From a virus: 27,846 nt of DNA. Below the pieces are notes generated by a model that saw nothing but the letters and a program-made list of their open reading frames with translations, did not search any database and was not told the DNA's origin. Location: IMG/VR virus record IMGVR_UViG_3300042564_004833, positions 1 to 27,846 of that record. One strand, given 5' to 3'. The first letter of the stretch is position 1, and the number at the start of each line of letters is the position of its first letter. Shown here piece by piece: positions 21,082-27,846 of the stretch. The translations under genes were made by a program, and so were the position numbers.

Positions 21082-21090
21082 TTATAAATA
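21082..21090 (-). promoter_or_regulatory. Candidate late-promoter element (TATTTATAA)
   Basis: The minus-strand reading is TAG-TATTTATAA, 12 bases before the start at 21069 and within the 32-base gap after the rmlC stop. One base differs from the commonest form. Confidence 0.5.
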
Positions 21091-21101
21091 CTATGAACTC
21101 C

Positions 21102-21599
21102 TTATTTAGTTATTAAATCTTTATCAGCAATAACAACTAACTCTTCACCAAACAAAGGTTGGATCTCTTTAATCTTACTTTTAATTTCAGGATAATCGGT
21201 CCATACTTTAACACCTTCATGTTCAGGACTATAGTCATTATCTACCAAATACTGAACTACCGAGTTTTCTTCGGTTGTTATAAAACCGTGAGCAAAGTAT
21301 CTTGGTACGTATACCTCATCACCCTCGTTCATTTCAAAAAAGAATACTTTATTGTAATCCTCCGATACGGTTCTCATATCGATCACAAAGTCCAATATCT
21401 TCCCTGAGATCACTTTAATTAACTTGGCTTGAGCATACTCATTCTTTTGGAAGTGTAGACCCCGTAAGGTATATTTACGGGGATTTACACTGATGTTACT
21501 CTGAAGCCAGTTCTTATCAAGTTTATCTAACATTAAAGGACTGAATGTCCCTCGTTTGTCTCTGAATACTTTGTTCTCAATAAAATGTGCTTTCTCCAT
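21102..21599 (-). CDS. rmlC: RmlC-like dTDP-4-dehydrorhamnose 3,5-epimerase
   Basis: A 165-residue cupin. Visible RmlC features are R-D-K-R-G-T-F near 13-19, S-x-N-P-R-K-Y-T-L-R-G-L-H-F-Q with the catalytic His, D-F-V-I-D-M-R near 70-76, G-D-E-V-Y-V-P-R-Y-F-A-H-G-F near 92-105, and a Y-S-P-E-H-E-G-V-K-V-W-T-D-Y end. The enzyme epimerises the keto sugar in dTDP-rhamnose synthesis. No other rhamnose-pathway gene is in the window, so it must use host intermediates, perhaps feeding the glycosyltransferases. It is slightly shorter than bacterial RmlC. The start shares one base with the stop of the metallophosphatase gene (TAATG). Confidence 0.85.
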   Translation of the reverse strand: MEKAHFIENKVFRDKRGTFSPLMLDKLDKNWLQSNISVNPRKYTLRGLHFQKNEYAQAKLIKVISGKILDFVIDMRTVSEDYNKVFFFEMNEGDEVYVPRYFAHGFITTEENSVVQYLVDNDYSPEHEGVKVWTDYPEIKSKIKEIQPLFGEELVVIADKDLITK

Positions 21600-22306
21600 T
21601 ATAAAAATTGTATTTCATTTGTTATTGGGTTCCAATCAATGTGCCAAGGTAAATGAGCGTAATTGTATCGTTCATTCAATACGGCAGCATTGAAGTAGTG
21701 TGTATGTCCATCGTAGTAGTGTCCATAACCAGTATGAATGTGTCCACAGATATGGATCTTCGGTTTGATTTGTTTTATTCGTTCTGCAAGTAATTCACAA
21801 CCCAAGTGAACATTTCGGTTACCTTCAACATCATCTAAGATACCCCAAGCCGGACCGTGAGTAATTAAGATATCAATGTCTTCAGGTATCATATCCCAAA
21901 CCGCTTTCAACTCCTCACCATTTCGTGGTAAGTTGAATGCCCAATTATAGAACTCAGGTTGCCAAGGACTACCCCAAATTTTCACAGTATTCACATTTTC
22001 ATCATGTGGGTCACCATCCCCAACATTAACCCAATCATCTTGGAGGTATGTTATTGTATCATATGAACCAATAATCTCTTTTACTTTCTCTACGTTATTT
22101 TGGAAACCCCAATCGTGATTACCAGCAATGAATACTTTGTGGTGATAGTCACCTATTTTGTTATACCAAGCGGCAAACTCACGGATTTCATGTTCGTAAC
22201 CCATAGAACTTAAATCACCGGCATGTAATAACAAATCACCACCAGGTAAGTCACCTGTAATGTGTTTATGTTTTCCGTGTGTGTCTGATATGATAGTTAG
22301 TTTCAT
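21599..22306 (-). CDS. Calcineurin-like metallophosphoesterase
   Basis: A 235-residue protein with all the two-metal motifs: I-I-S-D-T-H-G at 5-11, H-A-G-D-L near 29-33, A-G-N-H-D-W near 64, L-I-T-H-G-P-A-W-G near 148 and I-C-G-H-I-H-T-G near 189. Start 22306 is chosen because it overlaps the upstream TGA as ATGA and begins directly with the first motif strand; an in-frame ATG at 22318 would add four residues. It hydrolyses phosphomonoesters, diesters or nucleotides; the substrate is open. Sits between RmlC and the DUF2452 gene in a coupled block. Confidence 0.9.
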   Translation of the reverse strand: MKLTIISDTHGKHKHITGDLPGGDLLLHAGDLSSMGYEHEIREFAAWYNKIGDYHHKVFIAGNHDWGFQNNVEKVKEIIGSYDTITYLQDDWVNVGDGDPHDENVNTVKIWGSPWQPEFYNWAFNLPRNGEELKAVWDMIPEDIDILITHGPAWGILDDVEGNRNVHLGCELLAERIKQIKPKIHICGHIHTGYGHYYDGHTHYFNAAVLNERYNYAHLPWHIDWNPITNEIQFL

Positions 22307-22680
22307 AGTTTTATCCATTTATTGTCGTGGTTATACTTGAAGGATCCGATGTGTTCTCGGTTCCACTCATTTGGTTGGATCAAAGATAAGAAAATATTTC
22401 CATCTGTACCATAGTAAAGGTGATAAATCTTTCCGATCACAGGTTCAAAACTAAACTTGGCCTTGTAAACCAAATCGTTCCATCTGTATTCCTCAATAAG
22501 TTTCTCGTATTCCTTCTTTAGTTCGTCAAACTTATCTTCAAATTGTTGATTGACATGGATTATCCTTGGGCTCTTCCAAAACTGAATATCGTTTACTACG
22601 ATCGCAGGGGCGCCGACATTCGATCCATAGGGTAATAGAGCAGGATTATCAGCGACATTATCGGGTTTCTTATCTTCCAT
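22303..22680 (-). CDS. DUF2452 family protein
   Basis: A 125-residue protein. I start it at ATG 22680 (MEDKKPDNVADN), which is where the family begins; the longer frame from 22737 would add an unrelated 19 residues overlapping the upstream gene. It matches the DUF2452 pattern I know from Flavobacteria: K-P-D-N-V at the start, L-P-Y-G-S-N-V-G-A-P-A-I near 15-26, N-D-L-V-Y-K-A-K-F-S-F-E-P-V-I-G near 73-88, and F-L-S-L-I-Q-P-N-E-W. The function of the family is unknown. Because the family is mainly chromosomal in Bacteroidota, this is a host-type gene carried by the phage. The 11-base overlap with the lipoprotein gene suggests coupling. Confidence 0.82.
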   Translation of the reverse strand: MEDKKPDNVADNPALLPYGSNVGAPAIVVNDIQFWKSPRIIHVNQQFEDKFDELKKEYEKLIEEYRWNDLVYKAKFSFEPVIGKIYHLYYGTDGNIFLSLIQPNEWNREHIGSFKYNHDNKWIKL

Positions 22681-22942
22681 ATTTATGGATTGGGTTTGTG
22701 CAATTACCTTTATGCGAACCCCAAGTGCTTTGTCCATAACCTACTCTAATGTATACACAACCTCCATATGTGAATTCTGTTACATTTTTGTGAAGATCAT
22801 CAGATTTCTGTCTTAACCCTATAGGTTCTTCTATTGTTTGTTGTTTTTGTTGTTGTTCACAAGAGGCTATACCAATTAATATTGTTCCTACACTTGTCCC
22901 CAAGACAAACATAAGGAATACACTATAAAATATTTCTTTCAT
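22670..22942 (-). CDS. Small putative lipoprotein
   Basis: A 90-residue protein. Residues 1-27 are a hydrophobic signal segment ending I-A-S-C, an acceptable lipobox with C28 as the lipidated residue, followed by a Gln-rich linker. The C-terminal domain (residues 48-90) has two further Cys and a Y-G-G-C-V-Y-I-R-V-G then N-C-T-N-P-I-H pattern, which I recall from small phage proteins but cannot name. It would be anchored in a membrane facing the periplasm. It starts 35 bases after the metalloprotease gene; no clear promoter is seen in that gap. Confidence 0.7.
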   Translation of the reverse strand: MKEIFYSVFLMFVLGTSVGTILIGIASCEQQQKQQTIEEPIGLRQKSDDLHKNVTEFTYGGCVYIRVGYGQSTWGSHKGNCTNPIHKYGR

Positions 22943-22977
22943 AAGATAAAAATAAACGACTTACTTCGGTAAATCAA

Positions 22978-23424
22978 TTATTCTTGCCCGAAACTTTGTT
23001 TTTTTGTTGTGGCGTTTTCCACTAACCACTGATCTACATTTGGGACTCTCAATAAAAAATCTAATTCATATGAATAAGCCCAATATTCTTCTTTGTTTGG
23101 GTCCATGTTTCTTCCGTAGATTAACAGGTGATAACTTTCGTGTATAAGAATGGCACATATATTATATATGTTTCCAAAGTTCATCTCTTTAGTTGGGATG
23201 AGAATTGTATGTGGTGGTTCTGTGGTTGCAAATGTATTATTCCAATAACCAATATTGTTACAAACGGTAACTAGGTTATTATATTTTACCGTATCGTATT
23301 TTTGTATTGTGTCTAAAGCTTGTTGAACCTTACTTTTCCAACCATACCCAACATCAGTAATATTAATTTGAGATATAGAAGATGACCAAAACATTAACGA
23401 TATCAAAAGTTGCCATATTTTCAT
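22978..23424 (-). CDS. Secreted putative zinc metalloprotease (HExxH)
   Basis: A 148-residue protein with a signal peptide (MKIWQLLISLMFWSSSISQ). H95-E96-S-Y-H99 is a zinc-protease motif set in a hydrophobic helix (A-I-L-I-H-E-S-Y-H-L-L-I-Y), with E113 about 13 residues on as a possible third ligand. The fold is short, like minimal gluzincins. It is predicted to act in the periplasm or outside. Alternatively it is a non-catalytic HExxH protein, since the motif alone can occur by chance. The start overlaps the stop of the preceding gene as ATGA (four bases), so it belongs to the secreted-protein operon. Confidence 0.72.
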   Translation of the reverse strand: MKIWQLLISLMFWSSSISQINITDVGYGWKSKVQQALDTIQKYDTVKYNNLVTVCNNIGYWNNTFATTEPPHTILIPTKEMNFGNIYNICAILIHESYHLLIYGRNMDPNKEEYWAYSYELDFLLRVPNVDQWLVENATTKKQSFGQE

Positions 23425-23873
23425 ATTTTGATAATTGCTTCGTGTATGGCTTTCTTTAATGCCGACGATACCGTCATCTTTTCAAACGGCATCATTCCTT
23501 CTCTTACTTCGATCATCATCGCTCTTACCTCTGTTGATGACTCACCAATTCCTTCATAACACTTTCCATCATAATGTATTCTAACACCAACTTGAGTTAC
23601 GGATTCTGTTTTCTCAACACCTACAACTCTGATCGTTGTCTTTGGGAGTCCAAAGTAAAACACCTCAACATCCATGTCTTTCCCATCATCAGACAGACAG
23701 AACTTTTCAGATAATTCTTCTTCAACAATTTGTTTAATACCAAATCTGATATCTCTGTTTCCAAGTTCTCTTAACTTTGCCGTGTTGTATACAGAATCAA
23801 CATAAACACACTGTTGAGACATTGCGAGGTTACCAAGTAGTAACATACCAAGTAGTAAGATTATATTTCTCAT
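23421..23873 (-). CDS. Secreted protein, possibly CsgG/LpoB-like
   Basis: A 150-residue protein with a signal peptide (MRNIILLLGMLLLGNLAMSQ) and three further Cys residues. After the signal, residues 38-150 show the order strand, helix, strand typical of small periplasmic domains; G-I-G-E-S-S-T-E-V-R-A-M-M and the final helix A-L-K-K-A-I-H-E-A-I-I resemble the end of the CsgG-like protein at 27154. The resemblance is weak and by eye only. It overlaps both neighbours by four bases (ATGA), so it is translated with the nuclease before it and the metalloprotease after it. Confidence 0.65.
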   Translation of the reverse strand: MRNIILLLGMLLLGNLAMSQQCVYVDSVYNTAKLRELGNRDIRFGIKQIVEEELSEKFCLSDDGKDMDVEVFYFGLPKTTIRVVGVEKTESVTQVGVRIHYDGKCYEGIGESSTEVRAMMIEVREGMMPFEKMTVSSALKKAIHEAIIKI

Positions 23874-24454
23874 TTTATTTTATATTTTGTAAAGTCAGTT
23901 GATAGTGGTTTCTCATTCTTGAAGTAATACTTCTCTACGGTTTTTCCGTATTTGATTGTTTTATAGTACCCATCAGGTACAACGGCACCTGTAGGTAAAA
24001 CTACCGATTTCGGTGTAAATACACAACGGATCTCTACGGTAACAGGTTGAGTCTTTGCCAGTTCTCTTTCACGAACCTCCAACAATCTCCAAGTGGTTCT
24101 ATTTAAGTTTTCTTGTTGTAACGAACAATTAAGATATGTGAATGTTTTAAATAACATATCACGATCACAATTAAAATCAGCAGCAGGAGCCAAGTGACCT
24201 TTGTCATATGGGTTGTTCTCATAGTCTTTGTTGTCTGATGTTAAGATTGAATCGCAAGTATAAAAGTCCATACCTTTTCTATTGGCAGTTCCATTAGGAC
24301 AAGGTACCGAATAACGAATAAACTTTGGTTGTTGTAATTTTTCAGAGTAGACAATCTCGAACATATTTGTTTTAATGTAGATTGAATCTCTTAATGTTTT
24401 CTGACCGAAAACGAATAATGGAAATAAAAATAAAAATAATAACTTAATTCGCAT
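23870..24454 (-). CDS. Secreted DNA/RNA non-specific endonuclease (NUC1)
   Basis: A 194-residue protein with a signal peptide (MRIKLLFLFLFPLFVFG). It has the NUC1/Serratia-nuclease core: Y-D-K-G-H-L-A-P-A-A-D with catalytic H87, F-T-Y-L-N-C-S-L-Q-Q near 105-114, and N-L-N-R-T-T-W-R-L-L-E with metal-binding N118 and E126. The enzyme cuts DNA and RNA without sequence preference, using Mg, outside the cytoplasm. It may degrade extracellular or host DNA, recycle nucleotides, or exclude competitor phage DNA. The start overlaps the GEVED gene by 11 bases. No immunity protein is evident next to it. Confidence 0.9.
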   Translation of the reverse strand: MRIKLLFLFLFPLFVFGQKTLRDSIYIKTNMFEIVYSEKLQQPKFIRYSVPCPNGTANRKGMDFYTCDSILTSDNKDYENNPYDKGHLAPAADFNCDRDMLFKTFTYLNCSLQQENLNRTTWRLLEVRERELAKTQPVTVEIRCVFTPKSVVLPTGAVVPDGYYKTIKYGKTVEKYYFKNEKPLSTDFTKYKIK

Positions 24455-25523
24455 AACCTGTTCTTATTAAATAAATGTTTGATATCCCACTGTTAGTAGG
24501 ACCTTGTATTGTTAATCCCTGAACCCCAGGGTAGGTTGTTCTTAAATCACCATACGATGAATTAATTACATTCCATTGGGTTTGATTAAATAACCGATAT
24601 GTTGGCACACCGACTTCCCAAGGTACGTTATATGTCTTCTGATAAACTTCATAAACATCCGATATAGTGAGGATGTTATTACCATTTGTATTTAATCTGT
24701 AATAGTCTTTGGACTCAAACCCCTGTGTTAAAATCTTTTGGTTGAAGAACTGAGCATCGGTTATCGTAGGGTTAGATACCGCTAAATTATCTACAACGAT
24801 TTGGAAGTTGTATGATGTGGCATTTAAGTTTGTTGTTATACTATACTGACCATTTGCGTTTGTATTGTAAGTTCCGTGTAACGTATAGTTTGTTTCTGTG
24901 GTAAGTTTCTTAAATAATTTTACCGGTACGTTTGGTATACCATTACCTTCGGCACCATAAACAAATCCTGAATGATTGTAAGGATCAATTGCTCCTGTTA
25001 TATTTGTTTTAAAGTCAAATGTATTTCCGTATGCATATGTACCACATAGATTTGGTATATTAGCATAAACCATTACAAATCTAACAAGTACCGGTCCATT
25101 GAATACCGTTGTTGGTACCACAAAGGTTGCCGACTTTGTATGTGTACCTAACCAAGAAAAATTATATTGGTGTACCAATTCACCAGCATCAGTTAAAACT
25201 CCATTACCATTGAAGTCAATCCACATTTTGAAGTACTCCATGTAGTTTCCATTTGTCTGTGCGGTGTACTGAAGTGAGATATTCTGACCCGCAGTAATTG
25301 TTGGTATGAGAGGTCCATTTGTGTAGTTGTAATATCCCGCAGGATTACCTCCCGACGTTGCGGCATAACCATTTGATCCCGCAAATGTTTGTCCATTAAT
25401 AGTTACACTTGATACGTACTCACAACAAAAACTCGTTGGGTAACTCGTACACAACGCCGTCTGAGAATAACTAACATAACTGATGAGAAAGGCTACTGCC
25501 CAACTAATAATCTTGTTCCACAT
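24444..25523 (-). CDS. Secreted GEVED-domain protein
   Basis: A 359-residue protein with a signal peptide (MWNKIISWAVAFLISYVSYS) and a Cys-rich start. Residues about 90-160 fit a GEVED domain: M-E-Y-F-K-M-W-I-D-F-N-G-N-G, D-A-G-E-L-V, then P-V-L-V-R-F-V-M-V-Y. Residues about 185-250 look like a carboxypeptidase-regulatory/SdrD-type beta domain (N-V-P-V-K-L-F, G-Q-Y-S-I-T-T). Residues 275-300 (R-L-N-T-N-G-N-N-I-L-T-I-S-D-V-Y) resemble a dockerin-like calcium loop. There is no T9SS C-terminal domain, so it should stay periplasmic or leave by another route. It overlaps the outer-membrane gene by 31 bases; the start is fixed by the signal peptide. Confidence 0.82.
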   Translation of the reverse strand: MWNKIISWAVAFLISYVSYSQTALCTSYPTSFCCEYVSSVTINGQTFAGSNGYAATSGGNPAGYYNYTNGPLIPTITAGQNISLQYTAQTNGNYMEYFKMWIDFNGNGVLTDAGELVHQYNFSWLGTHTKSATFVVPTTVFNGPVLVRFVMVYANIPNLCGTYAYGNTFDFKTNITGAIDPYNHSGFVYGAEGNGIPNVPVKLFKKLTTETNYTLHGTYNTNANGQYSITTNLNATSYNFQIVVDNLAVSNPTITDAQFFNQKILTQGFESKDYYRLNTNGNNILTISDVYEVYQKTYNVPWEVGVPTYRLFNQTQWNVINSSYGDLRTTYPGVQGLTIQGPTNSGISNIYLIRTGYAN

Positions 25524-27157
25524 GTTACTGTATAATTAAGTGCCCTTTCTTTTATTGCCCAAGCACCTCCGGCATTTATGTTAAATTTAAATCTTTTTGT
25601 TATGTTAATATTTGTACCCAAACTTGGTATTACAACATAAGGCGACTTCAATAATAAGTCATTGTAATAACTGATGTAAGGTGAATAAACAAACAATCCC
25701 ATTATTTTCATATCAATTCTTTTTCCGAATCTCAAATCATACATTCCACCAGCAATAACCGCAGTTCCCAAGAACTCCGTTTTATATACTTGTCCGTATG
25801 ATACCGTTCCCATGTAAATTGCTTTGAGACTTGGTATTTTTGGGAACATTAACATCTGTCCTCCAGCTATCGTTCCGTAAACAGAACCTCTACCTTCAAA
25901 ACCTAACGATAAAGTCCCTGACAATAAAGTCATACTTTTTTTATTGATCCAAGCGTGATACCCTGTTAGGTTTGGTCCTTGTTGCGCTGATACATAATCA
26001 ACTAATCCACCACGAGCAGTTTCCCCGTCCCAACGCATATTATGATATCCACCTGTAAGTTTTAATCCTGTTCTAACTTCTGAGTTTTGAAAGTTGAAAC
26101 CTACAAAGTCACTTGACGCGATTACTGTAGGTTTACCACCTTCCTTATTCTGATTTATTGTTTTTGTTGCTCCCTGTGTGATGTTGGTTTGTCCTCCACC
26201 ACTTTCTTCTGGGGTTGTTGTACCTTCTTGGTTGGGTGGGTTTCCGCTATTATTCCCCACACCAGTGTTCCCATTACTACTCCCACCATTGACATCAGGG
26301 TTAGTTGTACCACCATTTACTTCTTGTTGGTTAGATCCTTCCACATTCCCACTATTCCCAGTGTTACCAGGCTGCCCAACATTGCCACTATTATTAGGGT
26401 TATTATTATTTTCATTTCCGTTTTGATTTTGATTTATAGGCGACTGAGCCTGTTGATTTCCATTTTCATTTGATCCACCTTGAGTTGTAGTTCCTCCTGC
26501 TGGTGTTGGATTTTGAGTTCCACCATTTTGATTAGTGGTTCCATTTCCTCCGTTTGAACTTGTTTCATTTGTTCCAGAAGTGGTTTGACTTCCTTCAGTA
26601 GTGTTACTTGTTCCATTATTTACATTTTGAGTGTTATTGGTCGTGGTATTATTAGTATTTGTTGTTGTGTTATTACTATTATTTGTTGTATTGTTTCCAC
26701 TTCCATTTTGGGATCCCTTCCCATTCTTCTTATTACCGTTGTTGGTATTAGAAGAGTTAGATGCCGCCGCCAATGATCCACTTAAGAAATCAGTTGCCCC
26801 ATTTGATAGATCCATTAGTGATGATAATGAATTCAAAAGTCCAACCGTATTAAGTGTCACATCTTGTGCGATATTAATTTGTCCACCAAGTCCAACTATC
26901 TCTGAACAAGGTGATCCGTCATATTGCGAAAAAACTTGGTTAGCCCAAGTTTCAAAAGTTCCATCGGTAAATTGTTGTTGAGTAAAGTTCTCAACAAAAC
27001 CATAGTACCCCACCGTGACTGAGCCATTGATGGGGACTATAAGGTTTTTTATGTTTCCTGTACAAGGATCTGTGTAAGAATAATTGTAGGTTTGCGCATT
27101 TAGTTTGAAAAAACTAAATAACACAAACACAAATGATATAAGAATCTTTATTCTCAC
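25493..27157 (-). CDS. Outer-membrane protein with Asn/Thr/Gly-rich linker
   Basis: A 554-residue protein with a signal peptide (MRIKILISFVFVLFSFFKLNA). Residues 22-130 are a compact extracytoplasmic domain with two Cys. Residues about 135-335 are a low-complexity linker rich in Asn, Thr, Gly, Ser and Gln with short repeats such as N-N-T-T. Residues about 345-554 show many short alternating amphipathic strands (for example G-S-V-Y-G-T-I-A-G-G, Y-M-G-T-V-S-Y-G-Q-V-Y and V-V-I-P-S-L-G-T-N-I) consistent with an outer-membrane beta-barrel. The first residues overlap the stop of the CsgG-like gene (ATGA). The likely function is surface display or export partner; unknown. Confidence 0.75.
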   Translation of the reverse strand: MRIKILISFVFVLFSFFKLNAQTYNYSYTDPCTGNIKNLIVPINGSVTVGYYGFVENFTQQQFTDGTFETWANQVFSQYDGSPCSEIVGLGGQINIAQDVTLNTVGLLNSLSSLMDLSNGATDFLSGSLAAASNSSNTNNGNKKNGKGSQNGSGNNTTNNSNNTTTNTNNTTTNNTQNVNNGTSNTTEGSQTTSGTNETSSNGGNGTTNQNGGTQNPTPAGGTTTQGGSNENGNQQAQSPINQNQNGNENNNNPNNSGNVGQPGNTGNSGNVEGSNQQEVNGGTTNPDVNGGSSNGNTGVGNNSGNPPNQEGTTTPEESGGGQTNITQGATKTINQNKEGGKPTVIASSDFVGFNFQNSEVRTGLKLTGGYHNMRWDGETARGGLVDYVSAQQGPNLTGYHAWINKKSMTLLSGTLSLGFEGRGSVYGTIAGGQMLMFPKIPSLKAIYMGTVSYGQVYKTEFLGTAVIAGGMYDLRFGKRIDMKIMGLFVYSPYISYYNDLLLKSPYVVIPSLGTNINITKRFKFNINAGGAWAIKERALNYTVTCGTRLLVGQ

Positions 27158-27846
27158 TTTGGAAATACTCCTTTAGTTATTAATCTTGAAACAACTCTTG
27201 AAGATGCTGTCTCTAAGGCTTTCTTTGTAGAAATACCTATGGTTGATTGATTGAATTTTACCTCATCGGATATGTCTCCTAATATAGATGAGGTTTTGAT
27301 TGTAACTGCTTCACCAAGTCCTGATCCTACGATCACTTGACTTGTTTCAGCATCAACAAATTTGATCTGTAGACCCAATCTTGTTGTTTGATTTACGGTT
27401 TGTTGTCCGTTGACTTTTACTATTTCATCTTCAGATACACTAAAGTCGTATACCTCAATATAAACAAAGTACTTAGCCAATACAACATTACCTTTCACAT
27501 CGATTTTGTTTGAAGATATCCCTTTGTCTGATGCCTTGTCTTGTGCAATCATTCTTTGTTTGATATCTTCCTTTTCTTCTGTGAAAATAAATCTATTGGT
27601 GTACTCCAAATATTCAATAACAATATTGGTTACACCAAGACCTACTCTTTTGTCTTTTAACTCAGGGTACATTTCATATAGTTCCTCGTTGATACCAATT
27701 TTTAATAATTGGATCGGAACCTGAATTGTCCCATCGTAATCCGCTACTACATCTATCGATTGTTTCTTCTCAAACTCAGCCTGATATTGTTCTGTCTTTA
27801 CAGTACCAATACCCCCTCCGTTTTGAGGGGGCTGGGCTTGTACTGT
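27154..27846 (-). CDS. CsgG-like outer-membrane secretion protein (5' end outside window)
   Basis: The frame is open to the window edge, so the start lies to the right; 230 residues are visible. The pattern fits the CsgG/curli-secretion fold: K-R-V-G-L-G-V-T-N-I-V-I-E-Y near the middle, V-L-A-K-Y-F-V-Y-I-E-V-Y-D-F-S, L-G-L-Q-I-K-F-V-D-A-E-T-S-Q-V-I-V-G-S-G-L-G-E with the G-x-G-E end typical of that group, and a final helix A-L-E-T-A-S-S-R-V-V-S-R-L-I. CsgG forms a nonameric pore in the outer membrane. The first visible residues are Pro/Gly/Gln-rich. The assignment is by pattern only; a related LpoB-like fold is possible. Confidence 0.7.
   Translation of the reverse strand, partial: TVQAQPPQNGGGIGTVKTEQYQAEFEKKQSIDVVADYDGTIQVPIQLLKIGINEELYEMYPELKDKRVGLGVTNIVIEYLEYTNRFIFTEEKEDIKQRMIAQDKASDKGISSNKIDVKGNVVLAKYFVYIEVYDFSVSEDEIVKVNGQQTVNQTTRLGLQIKFVDAETSQVIVGSGLGEAVTIKTSSILGDISDEVKFNQSTIGISTKKALETASSRVVSRLITKGVFPK

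Noticed and set aside
22681-22737. Longer start for the DUF2452 gene
   Set aside because: The extra 19 residues do not belong to the family and sit inside the lipoprotein frame.
26400-26760. Short repeats suggesting a CRISPR or tandem array
   Set aside because: Units are irregular and in frame with Asn/Thr/Gly codons; no constant spacer length.
26178-26776. Open frames on the plus strand opposite the Asn/Thr-rich linker
   Set aside because: They are produced by the low-complexity codons of the outer-membrane gene on the other strand and encode Pro/Leu/Cys-rich sequence with no family likeness.
27807-27830. Seven-base GC-rich inverted repeat near the right end
   Set aside because: It lies within the CsgG-like coding sequence (Pro-Pro-Gln-Asn-Gly-Gly codons) and has no T-run, so a terminator is unlikely.
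1-27846. Ordinary Bacteroidota chromosome
   Set aside because: No housekeeping genes occur, genes are tiny and overlapping, and tail-fibre, lysozyme and leader-tagged proteins dominate; an integrated prophage cannot be excluded from the window alone.

Overview
The window looks like part of a large virulent phage (or a closely phage-derived element) that infects a Bacteroidota (Flavobacteria-like) host. The phage evidence is dense, almost unidirectional packing of small overlapping genes, a SPRY/LamG tail-fibre-type protein, a GH24 endolysin, GIY-YIG genes and a cluster of small glycosyltransferases. In addition, a series of otherwise unrelated proteins begin with the same kind of short amphipathic leader ending in (L/I)-x-E, the consensus cut by T4-type prohead proteases. 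The host evidence is a protein with a type IX secretion C-terminal sorting domain, a DUF2452 protein, a GEVED protein, TAnnTTTG promoters (the Bacteroidota housekeeping -7 box) and strongly AT-rich DNA. No capsid, portal, terminase or polymerase gene lies in the window, so the phage assignment rests on these features. No tRNA, rRNA, CRISPR array or insertion sequence was seen, and no gene-free stretch exceeds 300 bases.

Layout, left to right; all genes are on the minus strand unless stated. 1-4802: leader-tagged proteins (one with a peptidoglycan-binding domain, two with internal leader copies) and two GIY-YIG-type proteins. 4820-6397: tail-fibre-like protein. 6436-6714 (+): small basic protein with an apparently leaderless promoter. 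6715-8373: leader-tagged DHH phosphoesterase. 8454-10779: an insert-like accessory module, each unit with its own hairpin terminator, holding YceI, a 29-residue membrane peptide and a T9SS-secreted beta-helix protein. 10890-12463: unknown protein and leader-tagged lysozyme. 12482-16041: small protein and four glycosyltransferases. 16086-19057: tagged zinc-ribbon, acidic and nuclease-fold proteins. 19082-21069: small proteins, a plus-strand eight-repeat CxxCxGxG zinc protein and a tagged ferritin-like protein. 21102-22680: RmlC, a metallophosphatase and a DUF2452 protein. 22670-27846: an overlapping operon in which almost every product has a signal peptide or lipobox (CsgG-like protein, Asn/Thr-rich outer-membrane protein, GEVED protein, DNA/RNA nuclease, HExxH metalloprotease, lipoprotein).

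Two regulatory patterns emerge by eye. A 9-base element, TATTTATTA (last bases variable), lies 2 to 24 bases before nine genes, always in the reading direction of the gene, including the plus-strand gene at 19754. Most of those genes encode leader-tagged or virion proteins, so it is a candidate late promoter. Separately, three genes have TAnnTTTG followed by exactly four bases and then ATG, which fits leaderless transcripts made by host RNA polymerase. The working picture is that late promoters drive a set of cargo proteins addressed to the capsid interior by cleavable leaders (nuclease-fold, phosphoesterase, lysozyme, ferritin-like). A separate block makes secreted and outer-membrane proteins that could remodel the envelope of the infected cell.
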